From Paramecium pentaurelia (Eukaryota > Ciliophora > Oligohymenophorea > Peniculida > Parameciidae): a DNA stretch of 64,000 nt. Positions within the stretch are counted from its first letter, which is position 1. Each line of letters opens with the position of its first letter. The translations under genes were made by a program, and so were the position numbers. This document shows positions 51,122 to 63,174 of this stretch, piece by piece. The notes under the pieces were generated by a model, which saw only the letters and a list, made by a program, of their open reading frames with translations, ran no database searches and was not told the origin of the DNA. Location of the stretch: contig CAJJDO010000033.1 in the NCBI GenBank assembly GCA_905183005.1, forward strand, positions 413,523 to 477,522, read 5' to 3'.

Positions 51122-52281
51122 TCATTATTATTTTGCTTTAGATTTCTCTTTTGTATCCTTTGGTTTATTCTTTTTTTCATCACTCTTTTCTTTTGGTTAT
51201 TTCTCTTACTTAGGTTTAGATTCAGTAATAATATCCTTTTCAATTCCTTTTATTTTAGCCTAAATTTATATAATGTATAAAATTACATTCGAAATAGCAG
51301 ACATTATCTTATTAAGAATAGACATTCCAACAAATAATGAAATGAATAAACCTGCAGTTCCAATAGGACTAGTAATTAAGCTTCTTAAACCACCTTTTTT
51401 AGCTACTGGAATAGAAGTATTTTATTATTAATCATCAACTTCGAATTCATTTTCTACTTCATTTAAGTGATCATTTCTAATTTTTACTCTCTCTTTTCTT
51501 TTGACTTTAGCTTCAGATTTTTTTTATCTCTCAACTTCTTCTTTAATCTTTTCTTCATTTATTACTTTCTCCCAATTTTCTTTCATATATTAATATTCTT
51601 CATAATCTGTTTCATTGATTCCACCTGCATACAAAACTATTCCATGAATATATGGATTATCAAATTTTGTTTTTTCAAGATTCATTTATAATTTACCATC
51701 TTAAACTGCATCTACACATAAAACATTCTATTTTTATATATAAATGTAAATTTACATTATGGAATACTTGACCAGCTATATATTCAAATTCTATATATTC
51801 ATCATTTGAAGCAAATTTTCCAACCTTAGCTACAACATCAAGTTTTTCTATGACTCTTTATTGTCCAAATTTAACATGGAAAACTCTTTTTCCTTTTGTA
51901 TCAAAGTACATCTTTCATTTATATTATTAAATACTTCTGCAAATTTAAGAATTAAAGTATAAGTGCCTTCTTTTTACAATGGAATTTGATATGAGAATGT
52001 TTTATATGCATGTCTTTCTGTTAAATATATTTCTGGCTCTCTTGTATATTTGATTTGTTGACTAGACACTTCAGAATTCAAACTGTAATCTGCTACTACT
52101 GTTTCAGGATCTGTTTATATATCCTTAGAAATAATATATAAAGTAACAATACCTTATCATATTGAATTCCTGAAGGACTTTTATAATTTGAAGGTGCACC
52201 ACAATTTATAGCATACAAGACTTTCTTAGGATTGAGTGGCTTAGAAAAAGCAAGTGCTATGATGATAAATAATTATATCAT
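51122..52281 (-). CDS. Malectin-domain ER membrane protein
   Basis: About 350 aa with introns 52124-52152, 51912-51934, 51728-51755 and a stop-free 27-nt intron 51260-51286. A signal peptide (MIQLFIIIALAFS) precedes the malectin fold: VLYAINCG, then YKSPSGIQYDKD, YLTERHAYKTFSYQIPL, YTLILKFAE, RVFHVKFG and IHGIVLYAGG. Malectin binds glucosylated N-glycans in the ER lumen. A charged coiled coil, a TM segment (TAGLFISLFVGMSIL) and a K/E-rich cytosolic tail follow, as in animal malectin but longer. Confidence 0.87.
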
Positions 52282-52339
52282 TAAGAATAATAAATTATAT
52301 ATTCATATATTCACAAAATTTGTATTTAATAATACACAT

Positions 52340-53063
52340 TCATTCTGCTAAACTTAGAGCAACTAAATAACTAGGAATGTACTCTTTTAATTTAAGATTA
52401 TCTTGACTTATATTATTTATATTATTGACTGTCTAATTTGTATTTTGATTTTAGTGCTTTTAAATTCGATATATACTATTGTTAAAGTAATTAGTATTAG
52501 AATTCTAAAGTTGAGTAATTTATTTTATAAGATTTTAATTCTCATTTTTAGATATATTAAGAGCTTCTTATAATTGATATATGATTAAGTCTTGATTATT
52601 TTATTATTTCAATAATTAATTCTCTTTCTTCAATTTAGTGACTAATTCAGTTAATTTTGATGATTCTTTCTCTAAAGCTGCAATCCTCATAAGATATTTG
52701 ATTTCTCTTTATTTGTTTTCATCGAATTTATTCTTATTTGTATTTTCCTACATCTAAATCTTTTGTATATTTTCCTTTCTTTCCTGAAATGCATTAGCTA
52801 AATAACCAGATAGAATGTTTGAATTTTCAATCTAAGAATTATTTCTGTTGTCATAAAATGAATTATTAACTTTTCTTTTACTTCTATTCACTTATTATAG
52901 AAAAATAATTACAATCACCAATAGATGTATTTTGTTTAACTTTGACTTTGTCTCTGCTTAATAATCTTGCACTTTTGATTACCTCAGCTTATACAATTTC
53001 TTTAATTGTTTTTACTTCTCTTGAAGAATTACGATAATAGGGCATAGAAGTATTTAAAGACAT
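52340..53063 (-). CDS. Unknown 231-aa coiled-coil protein
   Basis: One 28-nt intron (52891-52918). The basic, serine-containing N-terminus is followed by a long coiled coil from about ANAFQERKENIQKIQ to YQLQEALNISKNENQN, then an N/Q-rich linker and a short hydrophobic end (YIPSYLVALSLAE). No known family is recognised. It lies tandem between malectin (58 nt) and the RING gene (70 nt). Confidence 0.75.
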
Positions 53064-53133
53064 AAAGCTTTAACTGCTATATAAAAATATTAATTAATAA
53101 AAGAGAGTCAAGCAAAATAATAATATAAAATTA

Positions 53134-54441
53134 TCATTATTCATATCTCTCAATGAAAACAGTTCTACAGATAGGACAAGATCCACAAGTTTAAATCCAT
53201 ACTAAAATGCAAGTATCATGGAAAACATGATTAATTTTCCTATTACCACTATCTACATTGCATGGCAATTTTACACAATTATCATCCATTTAATATGTAG
53301 ATAAACATATTGAACATTCTTCATGAATACTTTCATCTTATTCTTTTAGTTGTTAGAATTTTTATGGGTTTAAATTATTTAAAAACCTTTGTCTTTGTTA
53401 AGCTATCCTATGAAGCTTATATTCAATATATAGGTATGTACACCAATTACATGATTACCAAATTGCCATTCCAATTATTATTGGGATTATAGCACAAACA
53501 ACTAGGATTAAACTTACCAGAAAAATTATGATGATATAACCAATTAACATTGAAAATACTGTCAAAACAATCAAAATTGATTCTAATTAATTCATATTGA
53601 TATTGTTGTTTTCCCAATTTAAAAATATCCATTAAACTATTGTGATATTTCCCCAAGCAAATAATATTATTTTAGTCAGCAAACAAACTCTATTTAAGGC
53701 AAACATTTAAGAATTCTAATTCTCTAATAAATAAGTTAGCCATTTCATAGTTGTAATTTTTTCAGAAATACTTATAGCAACTTATTATGCTTAAGTTAAC
53801 TGTTCTTCATCTTCTACTATATCTTCGAAAGGACTATTTATTTTTATAGTATATTTTAAATATTCGATAATCTAAGTACTAGCATCACCTTAATTAATTT
53901 ATTCAGCTTCATTTATTATGTACCTTAATTAAAAGTTGATATATGTTATTAAACAATCAGAGATTAGGTTAAAACCAAAGTATACACTAAATAATTCTTT
54001 TATTTGATCTTTTGTAATTAGTGAAAAATATAGAGCTATTACTTCATTTAAAATAAAAATGATATTGAGAATTGTGAATAGATTGACTAGTATGTAGCTT
54101 CTAAAAACTATAATTTTAAGGGCGTTGTTTAGTTGTGGACATTGGTTATTAAAAATCAACTAAATAATATCTTGAAAACTTATATTCAAATACTGTTCAG
54201 TTTCGAATTGTGATGTGTCTAATATTTCAGCAGGTTATTATTCTTAAACATGAACTAAACTCAATTGCTAAAGGGATTATTATTCTGCCGACTATAACTA
54301 AATGGAAGAATGGTGTGATTGGCCCTAAACCTTATATTAAAACGATAAAGATTCAGGGTTGTTGATAACCTTCTCTTACTGCTAAAATTAGGATCTAAAT
54401 TCTTAAAATTCTGATTGTAGTGATTGATCTAAACTATTCAT
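53134..54441 (-). CDS. RING-H2 membrane protein (putative E3 ligase)
   Basis: An intronless 435-aa gene. A Q/S-rich N-terminus is followed by two hydrophobic segments around residues 135-185. Two more lie near 280-335 (SILIVLTVFSMLIGYIIIIF and the adjacent stretch). The C-terminus has a RING-H2: CSICLSTY, then a cysteine, an HVFHDTC block and CGSCPICRT, which supply the eight zinc ligands. Four predicted TM segments with a C-terminal RING suggest a membrane-anchored E3 ubiquitin ligase. The substrate is unknown. Confidence 0.85.
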
Positions 54442-54503
54442 TAACAAACAAAAAAATTATTATTTATAAGACATTTTCATAAATTCATATTAAATAAATA
54501 ATT

Positions 54504-55369
54504 ATGAACACAACATAAGAAAACAATAAAGATAATTAGATTGAACAAATTGAAAAGAAAGTGAAGATTTAAAAGCCAAAGAAAGCAGATTTTAGAATGC
54601 ATGCTCATGTAAATCCATTAAATGAAACCTTGTTTCCCTATCCACTTAATTACAATTAAGTTGATTGGTCATTACATTATCCTAAAAAGTTTGGAAAAGA
54701 TCCATTAAAGTTATATCTAAATACCTTAGAATATCCAATTTCTTATGATGACTAAGTGAATCCTGAAGGTTCATAATCTATTGTGGATTTTCTTGATATG
54801 TAAATTTAATTAATAATACCTAAGTGGTTGTGGATTTGGAGGACTATGCTTTGCCTTAAGTTAAAATTACCCAGATAAGTATACTTTTGGAATGGAAATC
54901 AGAGGCAAAGTAGTAAACTATGTAGGAGAAAAAATTAGAGCCTTAAGAAATGAAGGCGAAGCTCACAATGTATCAGTGATTCGTACAAATACAATGAGAC
55001 ATCTACCACAATATTTTAGAAAAAATAGTTTAGAAAAAATCTTTATTTGTTTCCCTGATCCACATTTCAAAAAGAAAAATTACAGGAGAAGAATTGTTAA
55101 CTCAGGACTGCTTTCTGAATATGCTTATCTATTGAAATCTAATGGAAGAATCTATTGTATAACTGATGTAGAAGAATTACATAATTGGCATGTTTAACAT
55201 CTTGAAAAACATAAGATGGTATTTATGAAAGAATTATATAAAGTTTAAACGAGTTTAAGATGTTGAAGAAGATTCTGCTGCAAAACTCATTTGGAATTCT
55301 ACTGAAGAGGGAAAAAAAGTAGAAAGAAATAAAGGATCAAAGTTTATTATTGTTTGTGAAAAAGTGTGA
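54504..55369 (+). CDS. TRM8: tRNA (guanine-N7-)-methyltransferase
   Basis: A 271-aa enzyme with introns 54800-54824 and 55219-55243. It methylates G46 of tRNA. The N-terminus has HAHVNPLNE and PYPLNYNQVDWS, as in TRMT8/METTL1. The SAM-binding motif is LDIGCGFGGL, then GMEIRGKVV, and the catalytic block is CFPDPHFKKKNYRRRI. The second intron restores MFKRV and the terminal STEEGKKVERNKG, which is conserved. Its usual partner WDR4/TRM82 is not in this window. Confidence 0.95.
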
Positions 55370-55440
55370 CTTACAAAAGATTAATAAAAATACATTAATG
55401 TAACTTAAATTAATATTAAAAATAATATATTTATTATTAT

Positions 55441-55841
55441 ATGCCTCCCAAATAATAATAAGTTGTGATGGTCATTAAAGATGAAGAATAGTTTCTTAAT
55501 CTAATAAGTTCTGAAAATAAAAAGTTGGTCTTGCTTGATGTTCATCCTGATTGGTGTGGTCCATGTGAAATGATGAATCCAACTTATAAAACCTTATAAA
55601 CAAGTATCGATGACTTTGAAAAAAGAGTAGACATCTACACTCTAGGTTATAGTAAAATAGTCACATACAAACATGATAAATTTAGTAAAAAATAACTCTA
55701 ATCTTTTATTTAGACAGAGAGCCAACTAGTAAACCTAGATTTGTCTTTTATTAAGAAGGCAGATTGGTTGATGAAGTGTAAGGAGCAGATATTCCAGCCA
55801 TTATTGAAAGAGTTTACAAATATTTACCTATGGTTTATTGA
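55441..55841 (+). CDS. Thioredoxin, axonemal dynein light-chain type
   Basis: A 123-aa protein with one 29-nt intron (55685-55713). The active site is WCGPC within LLDVHPDWCGPCEMMNPTY. The cis-Pro strand is SKPRFVFYQEG, followed by EVQGADIPAIIERVYKY. VDVxxxWCGPC followed by M-x-P and a G-A-(D/N)-x-P motif resembles the thioredoxin domains of NME8/TXNDC3 and the Chlamydomonas outer-arm dynein thioredoxin chains rather than cytosolic thioredoxin. A ciliary role fits the organism but is inferred. Confidence 0.83.
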
Positions 55842-56034
55842 TTATTATATATCAAATAATACATTATTTAAAGTCATTTATTATACTCTAATTTTATTCT
55901 AGTCTTTTCTATTTTTTAATTATTCAATTACTTATTTAATTTTCATTCATAAAATCTTATAGTTGTATTACTTTAATATACATTATTATCTTATGTGATA
56001 GTATAAAATAATTAATAATAAATAAATATCGTTA

Positions 56035-57940
56035 ATGATTAAATTTCAAAATCAACCAATCAACTATGATGTTAATGGATATTCATAGCCTAAATATCAA
56101 TAGATGCCTCCAAAATAACAAAAATAAATGTCTAATTAAGGTTGCTTCCAAGAAACCTTTGGATAACAATAATATTATGGTAGATAAATGATTCCACAAT
56201 CATAGGACTCCAAAAATCATCAATAACCTTAGTAACACCAATAATAATAAACACAAAATTACTAGAACTATCCTTAAAAATAATAATATCCAAATATGCA
56301 ATAATAATAATAATAATAATATTAACAGTCATAATAATAATAATAATAATAATAATAGTAATAGCCTCAATAAAAGGGAGATCCAAGATACTAGAATGTT
56401 TAATTCACAGCCAAAGATTTTAATCAATTATTCTACAAATAATAATAATAATAATAATAACAATAATAATAATAATAATAACAATAAACAAATTAAAACA
56501 AAGTAAATGAAAATCAAGAAGATACCAAGTATACTTAACCTTAAAAAGCTACTGGTAATGAAAGATAGATATCTACTTACTCATAAAATCAATAATAGCT
56601 ACTTTAATAAAAATAATTTGGGGCACCTGGAAGAATGCAATCTGCTGATCCTGTCTAAGCTTAAAACAGAAATGCTGCTCCATTAACTAACATTCAGTAA
56701 TTAATACAATTAATATCTTAGAAATTAGTAAGCAACAAAAACTAGTTAATATATAAGTAATGGTGGTGGAATTAATAAAACTTAAAATGATTACTCTTAA
56801 AGATAAGCTACTCCAATGAAGGATTAAATGAAATTCATGAGTATTAATATTATTTAAAGTTTAGATTAAAAGCAAGTTCCAGAACAAATTAATCAATAAT
56901 TAATGTATTCTCCTATGCCAAAGAGCCAATTACTAAATGAAACAACAAATTTAGCAAAATTATAACAACAATAATTACAATAAAATAAGTCTCCTTAAAT
57001 ATAGAAAGTTGGTGGTTCTGGAATGGGTCCAGCTATTTCTTAACCTACAAATGCATAATAAATAGTTGAAGAATTAGCAAAAGAAAAAGAAAGACATTAA
57101 TTATTAACTGTCAAATTAAAAAAATTAGAATAAGAAAAAAAAACTTATAATACATAATTTTTGAATGAAATGGAGAGCAAAATTAAAACTCTTATCTAAC
57201 AAAATGATTAATTATAAAATTTGAATATGGAGTATTTATTTTATTTGATGTTTTTAGATTATTATAGAAGGCTTAGGATTAACCTTAAGGAGAAATATAA
57301 GAACTTAATAAATAGATTTCATATAATAGTTAACAATTAGATTTCTTGTAAAAATAAATTAATGAGGCTCAAAAGCAATTGTCTGAACAAATGAAAAAAT
57401 ACAAGGATTTAGAATAATAATATTAGGAAAAGAATTAAGCTGAAGAATAATAAATTTAATTTTTAGTTACTGATTTAGAAGAGAAAGTTCATGGTTTAAT
57501 TTCTGAAAATGAAAGATTAAATAATTTAATAGCATAATAAGATAGTAATCCAAAAAAGGAATAATTATAGCAATTAACAAATGAAAAGAATAAACTTATT
57601 TAAATGGTATCATTTAAATAATTAAAATAGACTCAATAAAGTTAAAAGGAAGTATAAAATTGGAAAATTAAATATGAATAGTTACAATCAAAACTTCAGT
57701 CGGCAGACAAATTCTTAGAACCATAAGGAGAATAAGTTGAAGCACTTGAAGAAAAAATTAAATCATTAATAGAAGAAAATGATTACTTAAATACAGTAGT
57801 TTAATAATAAATTGAAAGAGAGAATCAAATAGCATTATTAGAAGAAGAGTAAATATATTATTAAAATTTTTAGAATGCAAAATTTAGTTGAACAAAATGA
57901 CAATCTTGAAATGTTACTTCAAAATAGCACTAAAAAATGA
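56035..57940 (+). CDS. Unknown 609-aa poly-Q and coiled-coil protein
   Basis: Introns 56697-56721, 57232-57257 and 57849-57873 give a length divisible by three. The first 200 residues are P/Q/Y-rich with poly-Gln runs coded by TAA. The second half is a long coiled coil (for example VEELAKEKERHQLLTVKLKK and LEEKVHGLISENERLNN), ending NLEMLLQNSTKK. There is no catalytic domain. A basal-body or cytoskeletal scaffold is plausible but unproven. Confidence 0.8.
56300..56486 (+). repeat. Two (TAA)n poly-Gln-coding tracts
   Basis: TAA/CAA triplet runs at about 56300-56365 and 56437-56486 encode poly-Gln in the coiled-coil gene. They have the same character as the 14.85 kb tract. Confidence 0.9.
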
Positions 57941-58268
57941 TAAATAATATATGATATAAAATAATTGTCATAATTTCTTTTTTCTAATTACTCATAAATA
58001 ATCAACAATGTTTAGAGATTTAAAAACTCTCTATTCTTAAGGTTATACATTTTTATACTTCCTAAAATAAATAGTATAAAATCTTAAAATGATAAAATAC
58101 ATAAATAATATTCTATTATATAATTTACAATTAGATTACATTAATCAAGTTAAGAAATCCTAGAAATCCTTCTAATTCGGTTTACTAAATAACTCCATAA
58201 TACTAAAATAATAATTATAATAAAATAATAATAATAATAATAATCAAACTTAATTATTATCTCCCTCT
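57941..58268 (+). other. Spacer with possible N-terminal extension of LITAF gene
   Basis: About 330 nt upstream of the LITAF-like start are largely AT-rich. From about 58089 a frame continuous with the gene begins at ATG and passes through an AAT-run. Another frame (from about 58150) reads a plausible P/N/Y-rich segment but joins only by a frame change near the AAT tract. The true 5' end is unresolved. Confidence 0.4.
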
Positions 58269-58602
58269 ATGGATCAGGCAATAACAAATAAGTATATTTT
58301 TATAATAATTGAGCTTAAGGCCTTATAGGGCTATGGACCCTCAAGTACTTGATTAAAATTAAGTTTCTGCAGAAGGTTAGAGCAAACCTACTATTATTAA
58401 ATGCTTTAAATGTGGATGGCTTGGAGTCACAAAAGTTAAAAATAAAATAGGAAAAGGAACATTATGTGCATCTCTTTTACTTTTAGTTTTATTCTGCCCA
58501 TTATTTTGGTTACCATGTTGCTTAGAATCGTGTAATGATAAAGTGCACTTTTGTTAAAGTTGCGGGATTATTGTTGGAGCTAAATTTTATAAATTATGTT
58601 GA
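58269..58602 (+). CDS. LITAF-like zinc-ribbon membrane protein, copy 1
   Basis: 103 aa from the conservative start, with intron 58292-58313. The C-terminal LITAF-type domain is clear: IIKCFKCG (CxxC), a membrane-inserting hydrophobic stretch (SLLLLVLFCPLFWLPCC), then HFCQSCGIIVG (C-x-x-C-G). LITAF/SIMPLE proteins are monotopic on late endosomes. The short N-terminus is N/P/Q-rich and may be incomplete. The next gene is a tandem paralogue. Confidence 0.85.
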
Positions 58603-58883
58603 CTTATCTATTTTTGTTTGATATTACATAAATAAAGAATTATAATGGTGCTAGACTTTCATATAATAAATAGAAATTTTAATATAATTAACAATAGTTT
58701 GGAAGAAAATATTATTCATATTTCATCATAAATATCGAATAAAAATGTAAAATTTATTTAATAATAATATAATATTCTCTTCTATTTGGGTATATTTTTC
58801 AAAAGGATTCTATAAAATTATATAGAATTCAGTCTTTATAATTAAAATAAAATAAAGTTTGATAATTATTAACTTTAAAAATA

Positions 58884-59370
58884 ATGCAGCCTAATGTATA
58901 AGCATATAATTACCCTGTTTAAAAGGATGGCATGAATTAGCCTATGGATTAATAATTTTATCAGCAATAGTAACCAATAAATTAGGGTTAAGGAGTTCCA
59001 CTTGGACATCCTGTAAATCCATAATACATTCCAGTTCAATAGCAATAACCATTTATCAGTATTAGATTAGTTAATGTTAGATGGACCTGTTATTATATAA
59101 CCAATTGTTGTATAATAAATAAGAAGAGCAAATGCAGATGGGTGTTCATATCCTGCTGATATAATTTGTCCTTATTGTCAAAAAGCAGTTCAGACATATA
59201 TTAAACATAAAAGCGGTTGTCATACTTGGCTCGCTTGTTGGTTACTGTTTCTATTTTTTTTACCTTTATTCTTTTTGCCATTTTGTTTTGAAGAATGTTT
59301 AGATAAAATCCATCTCTGTCCAAATTGTGGAAAAAAAGTAGGAAAAAAGAAATATAAAATGTGTGGATGA
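58884..59370 (+). CDS. LITAF-like zinc-ribbon membrane protein, copy 2
   Basis: A 154-aa protein with intron 59059-59080. The Q/P-rich N-terminus is typical of LITAF proteins. The domain starts IICPYCQKAVQTYI, continues through a hydrophobic loop (WLACWLLFLFFLPLFFLPFC) and ends HLCPNCGKKVGKKKYKMCG. It lies 281 nt downstream of copy 1 on the same strand. The two differ strongly outside the cysteines, so the duplication is not recent. Confidence 0.9.
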
Positions 59371-59676
59371 AACTATGTTTATTTATACATGATTTTATTT
59401 TGGTTTTATACATACTATTAATGTTATTTCTTATTATATCAATGCTGAGATTGTCAAGAACTATAACTATTTTGAAAATACTTGAACTTAATCAAAAATA
59501 TGAGATTATCTATTTAATTAATTTAGTATTTATTAATTATCACTATAATAAAAATAGATAGAAAAACAAAAAGGAATGAAGATATCTGTAAATAAATAGG
59601 TAATATTAATGCAAATAGAGAGTAATACTTAATTTAATTTTGTATTTTTTTATTATATTGATTATGACATTGCTAA
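59371..59676. other. Intergenic, convergent stops, no gene seen
   Basis: About 300 nt of AT-rich spacer lie between LITAF copy 2 and NDUFA2. No element was recognised. Confidence 0.5.
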
Positions 59677-60027
59677 TCATATAGTTGAATTCACTTTATT
59701 GGATTAAGCAACTAATTGTCCAATCACTTATTCTAATTCGGATTCATTTAGATTTCCTATCAAAGCCTTCTTTTCAACACCATACTCTATATATTGTTTA
59801 TAATTGTACTGTATCTAATGAGGATATATGGGTCAATAGATTCACACTCTCTAACAACAAATGGGAAATAAGGATTTGCATCCTTCCATTACCAATAGTT
59901 TTTGGATACAAGATTTCTACATTTTGATCATATATGAATACCTTATGCCTTCTGATCTTCCACATGTTTAACAAAAAACGAATCTCAATTCCTTTACTGA
60001 GTTTCCTAATTATTTGTACCAAGACAT
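59677..60027 (-). CDS. NDUFA2: NDUFA2-like complex I subunit (thioredoxin-fold)
   Basis: A 100-aa protein with introns 59917-59941 and 59787-59809. It begins MSWYKQLGNSVKELRFVFCQ, carries SEGIRNLV, WKDANPYFPFVVREC and RYKYGVEK, and ends with an amphipathic helix. This is the NDUFA2/B8 pattern (LReIRIhlCQ...S.GvR.Fi, NPdlPilIREC, ArYafG). The length is right for this accessory subunit of mitochondrial NADH dehydrogenase. Both introns shift frame, so the gene is invisible without splicing. Confidence 0.88.
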
Positions 60028-60049
60028 TTTTATTATAATAAAAATAATA
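60028..60049. promoter_or_regulatory. 22-nt divergent spacer between two start codons
   Basis: Only 22 nt separate the ATG of NDUFA2 (minus) from the ATG of the C2/DUF1765 gene (plus). Both starts are set by conserved or in-phase coding sequence, so the 5' UTRs and core promoters must overlap this spacer or the opposing coding regions. Confidence 0.6.
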
Positions 60050-63000
60050 ATGGGAGGTGTATGTGGACATCATCATTAACATCATCAATTTGCTAAATCA
60101 CCTGGAGGACCATAAAGGTATGGATGTTCATTCATGAATCCTGAGCCAATGAAGTTTAATATATTATTCGAAAATCTTCGTCTCCAATATCCTACTAAGT
60201 CTTGTCATTTGAGTATTAAATTAGCTGGAGATATTTTAATTGAAACACCAAACCATATAGATTTAGACGGTAAACACACTGTAAATAATTAACTAACTTT
60301 AGTGGAAGAAAATTGTGGAAACATAAATTTAAGCTAACATAATTGAGCTACATGAGAAAAAACTGGAATTTTATTTATTTGAAGAAAAGATTGTCATTGC
60401 AACTTTGGAGATTCCTATTTTTGATATTATAAGTGGCCCTATACATTTTGATTATTCTATTGGAAAAGGTAGGCTATCTTTTGATATGCAAATGGCTTAG
60501 ATTTTATAGATTGATATTAATCCTATTGAAATTGATTGTAGTTATGTTGAAAGTATAAAAGACAAAGCTTATGTATTTAATTTGAGATTAGTAACTACTA
60601 AAATGTACTTTACATCTCCAAATTCTGATATTTTTTATAATCCTGCATATTTAAAAGGATTTAATTCATCTCTTAACAATTTCTTATAAGAAATGATGTT
60701 TAGAACTACATGGAATAATTCCTCTGAATTACCAATTCTAAGTATAGAATTACCATCAAATGAATTATATAATAGTTCATTATAAGTATGCATTTGGAGT
60801 ATAAATAAAGAAAATGAATTTCAATCACCTGGAATTTGTTCAATAAAATCACTTAATGAAATATAAGAAAAAGAAGTATTTATAGATTAAAACCTTTTTG
60901 CTGAAACCTTTATTGCATTACACAAATTAATATAAGAGAATGATCAAGAAGATTTCAAAATGCATTAACAATTCAAAACTACTATAACTAAAAGCTTATG
61001 GTGTAAGGGTAATAAAGTAGGTACAATAAAATGTAAATTAAATGTAAAATTACCCAGGTTTCTTAAATAGAAATTAGTAGGTATTAGAACTGAGAATGGA
61101 TGCACATTAGGTGTCAATATTTGTAGTTCAAAATCAGTTACCTAAATAGCAGAAATAACTAATATCTTTTAAAAGTTATATGAATCTATGTTTAAGATGT
61201 AATCATTAAGTCATAATGATCCAAATAGAGCAATACTTTAACATTAAGCCTTGAATTTGAGTTAGCAATTATTAGTGGAAGTTTAAAAAGCTGATAAAGA
61301 TACCAATTCCAAACTATTCTACTATAAAAACTAAGAAGATTTATTTAAAGCCTAGGAATATTTTATCAAGATAGCAGAATAAATAACTAGATATATTGAT
61401 AAATTAGATGACAATTTAAGAGAAGTTTGTTATGAAATTTTATTAGTAATTATTTCTAGAGGAGAATTTCGATTGCATTCTTTAGGATATTTTGAAGAAT
61501 GTAAGTAATTATCAAAAAAACAATTGGAACTTAAAAATTCAGTAAATCTTCATTATTCAGAATTTATGCTTTAAACTTTAAATTGGGTACTATTTAAGGT
61601 CCCATTAAGGACTTAATAATAAAATGAGAGAAAATTCACAATGAGATTTCTTGTTTTAGCATTTATAAGAGTCCCTCATTTTAAAGATTAATTGCTTAAA
61701 TGTATTAATAAGGCTAATGATCCTTAATTAGTAGAATGGAGAGGAAATGAATTTTAATTAGAAGAATAAGATGTGTTTATAAATGAATAAGTAGCTATGG
61801 TATTTGATTGGTAGACATACTTTTACAATTATCTCTCTTAAAATCAATAATATTAATTAAGCTAAAGCATATGTGATGATTAATGGATGTTAACTTTAAG
61901 TAAAAGAAGTTTAATTTATCAATATTTTATAATGGAATTCTGTAGTTACATATAATTTATATTGGAAAAGAATAATATATAATGGTAACATGTACCAGGA
62001 TATAAATAATTATTGAAATCTTTTCTTTGTGAATTAAAATTAAAGGAATAATACACTGTATCATTTTTTGATTGTGTGATGGCAATTTCTAAAAATAACA
62101 GTATAATTAACATTATTGTAATGATATTATTCAATAAAACCAAGTAAGATCCATAATTATTTTTAGTTTGTATTAACCTGATTAAGTTATATAAATATTT
62201 GATTTATTAAGTTTAATAATAAATTAATGTCCTGAAACATTAACAGTTTTTGATTACCCATTTTTTTTAAATGGAATAAGAATTGTATTAACATAATCAG
62301 AGCATGCAATAGCAATTGCTACAGTTTTGGATTTAATTTACACAAATTTTTTAAAATTTCCAATAGAGTTCAGAAAAGCAATAATCGATTTATTATTTGA
62401 ACCACTATGTTATGAATTATTTCTACATTGGTCATAAACTGTGAGAACAGTATTTATGAGTTTCCTACTTTATCGAATATGTCATCAATATAGAAATAAT
62501 AAGATTTCAGTTATGGATGAAGAATTATATGAATAATAGTATTTGATAGCATCTAAACCAAGAAAGAATTTTAGTTTTTATGAGAATAGAAAGGAGGAGA
62601 AATAATTAATTGTATATATTTTCATATGATTACTAGGCAGATTATATATATTTAAAATATACAAGATTTATGATGAACATTGAATAAGTCAAAATTCAAT
62701 TGAAATAGTTTCCAATCCATAAAGATTAAAGTGTATTATAAAATCTCAAGGAGAAATTAGCTTAGAAAAATCAATTACATTAAGAAAACTAGAATATAAT
62801 TATATAAGAATAGAGATAGGATGATAAGGAAGAAATTCCATCTGAAAAATAGATAGTTTTTGAGAGAAGGAATGAATATAGAAATCCAACCAAAAAGAGA
62901 ACTATCATCATATCAGATAACAAATATAAATATTTAAAAGTAGCTTTAAATGAGTTTTCTGAATTGACTAAATAATATACAAGATGGAGATAATAATCAA

Positions 63001-63119
63001 TGAATATGAATGAAGATTAAATGAGTCTAGAAGAGAAAAGTTAAGCGTATCTGAACTTTTAGGTTCCAAAAATAAAAATATTAATGCATTATGATTAGAA
63101 AGAAGGGAAGTAGGATTGA
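60050..63119 (+). CDS. N-terminal C2-like + DUF1765-like large protein
   Basis: A 999-aa protein with introns 60281-60302, 62144-62166 and 62612-62636 (exactly 1000 codons with stop). After a His/Gly start (MGGVCGHHHQHH), residues about 35-150 look like an N-terminal C2 sandwich (FNILFENLRLQYPTKSCHL ... FEEKIVIATLEIPIFDI). A long helical middle follows. The C-terminal third contains FLNGIRIVLTQSEHAIAIAT and LFLHWSQTVRTVFMSFLLYR, matching the FLHWs..VR.yf..LL..R pattern of DUF1765 proteins. Function is unknown in any organism as far as I know. A membrane-contact or polarity role is speculative. Confidence 0.75.
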
Positions 63120-63174
63120 TATATTAACTATATATATGCTCTTGATTTAAAGATTTAATTTAAATAAATTAATT

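Noticed and set aside
55219..55243. Frameshift in the TRM8 gene
   Set aside because: A canonical 25-nt intron restores the conserved FKRV...STEEGKKV ending.
59685..59927. Plus-strand 80-aa ORF and a minus-strand 96-aa ORF over the same bases
   Set aside because: Both are shadows of spliced NDUFA2, whose two introns shift the frame.
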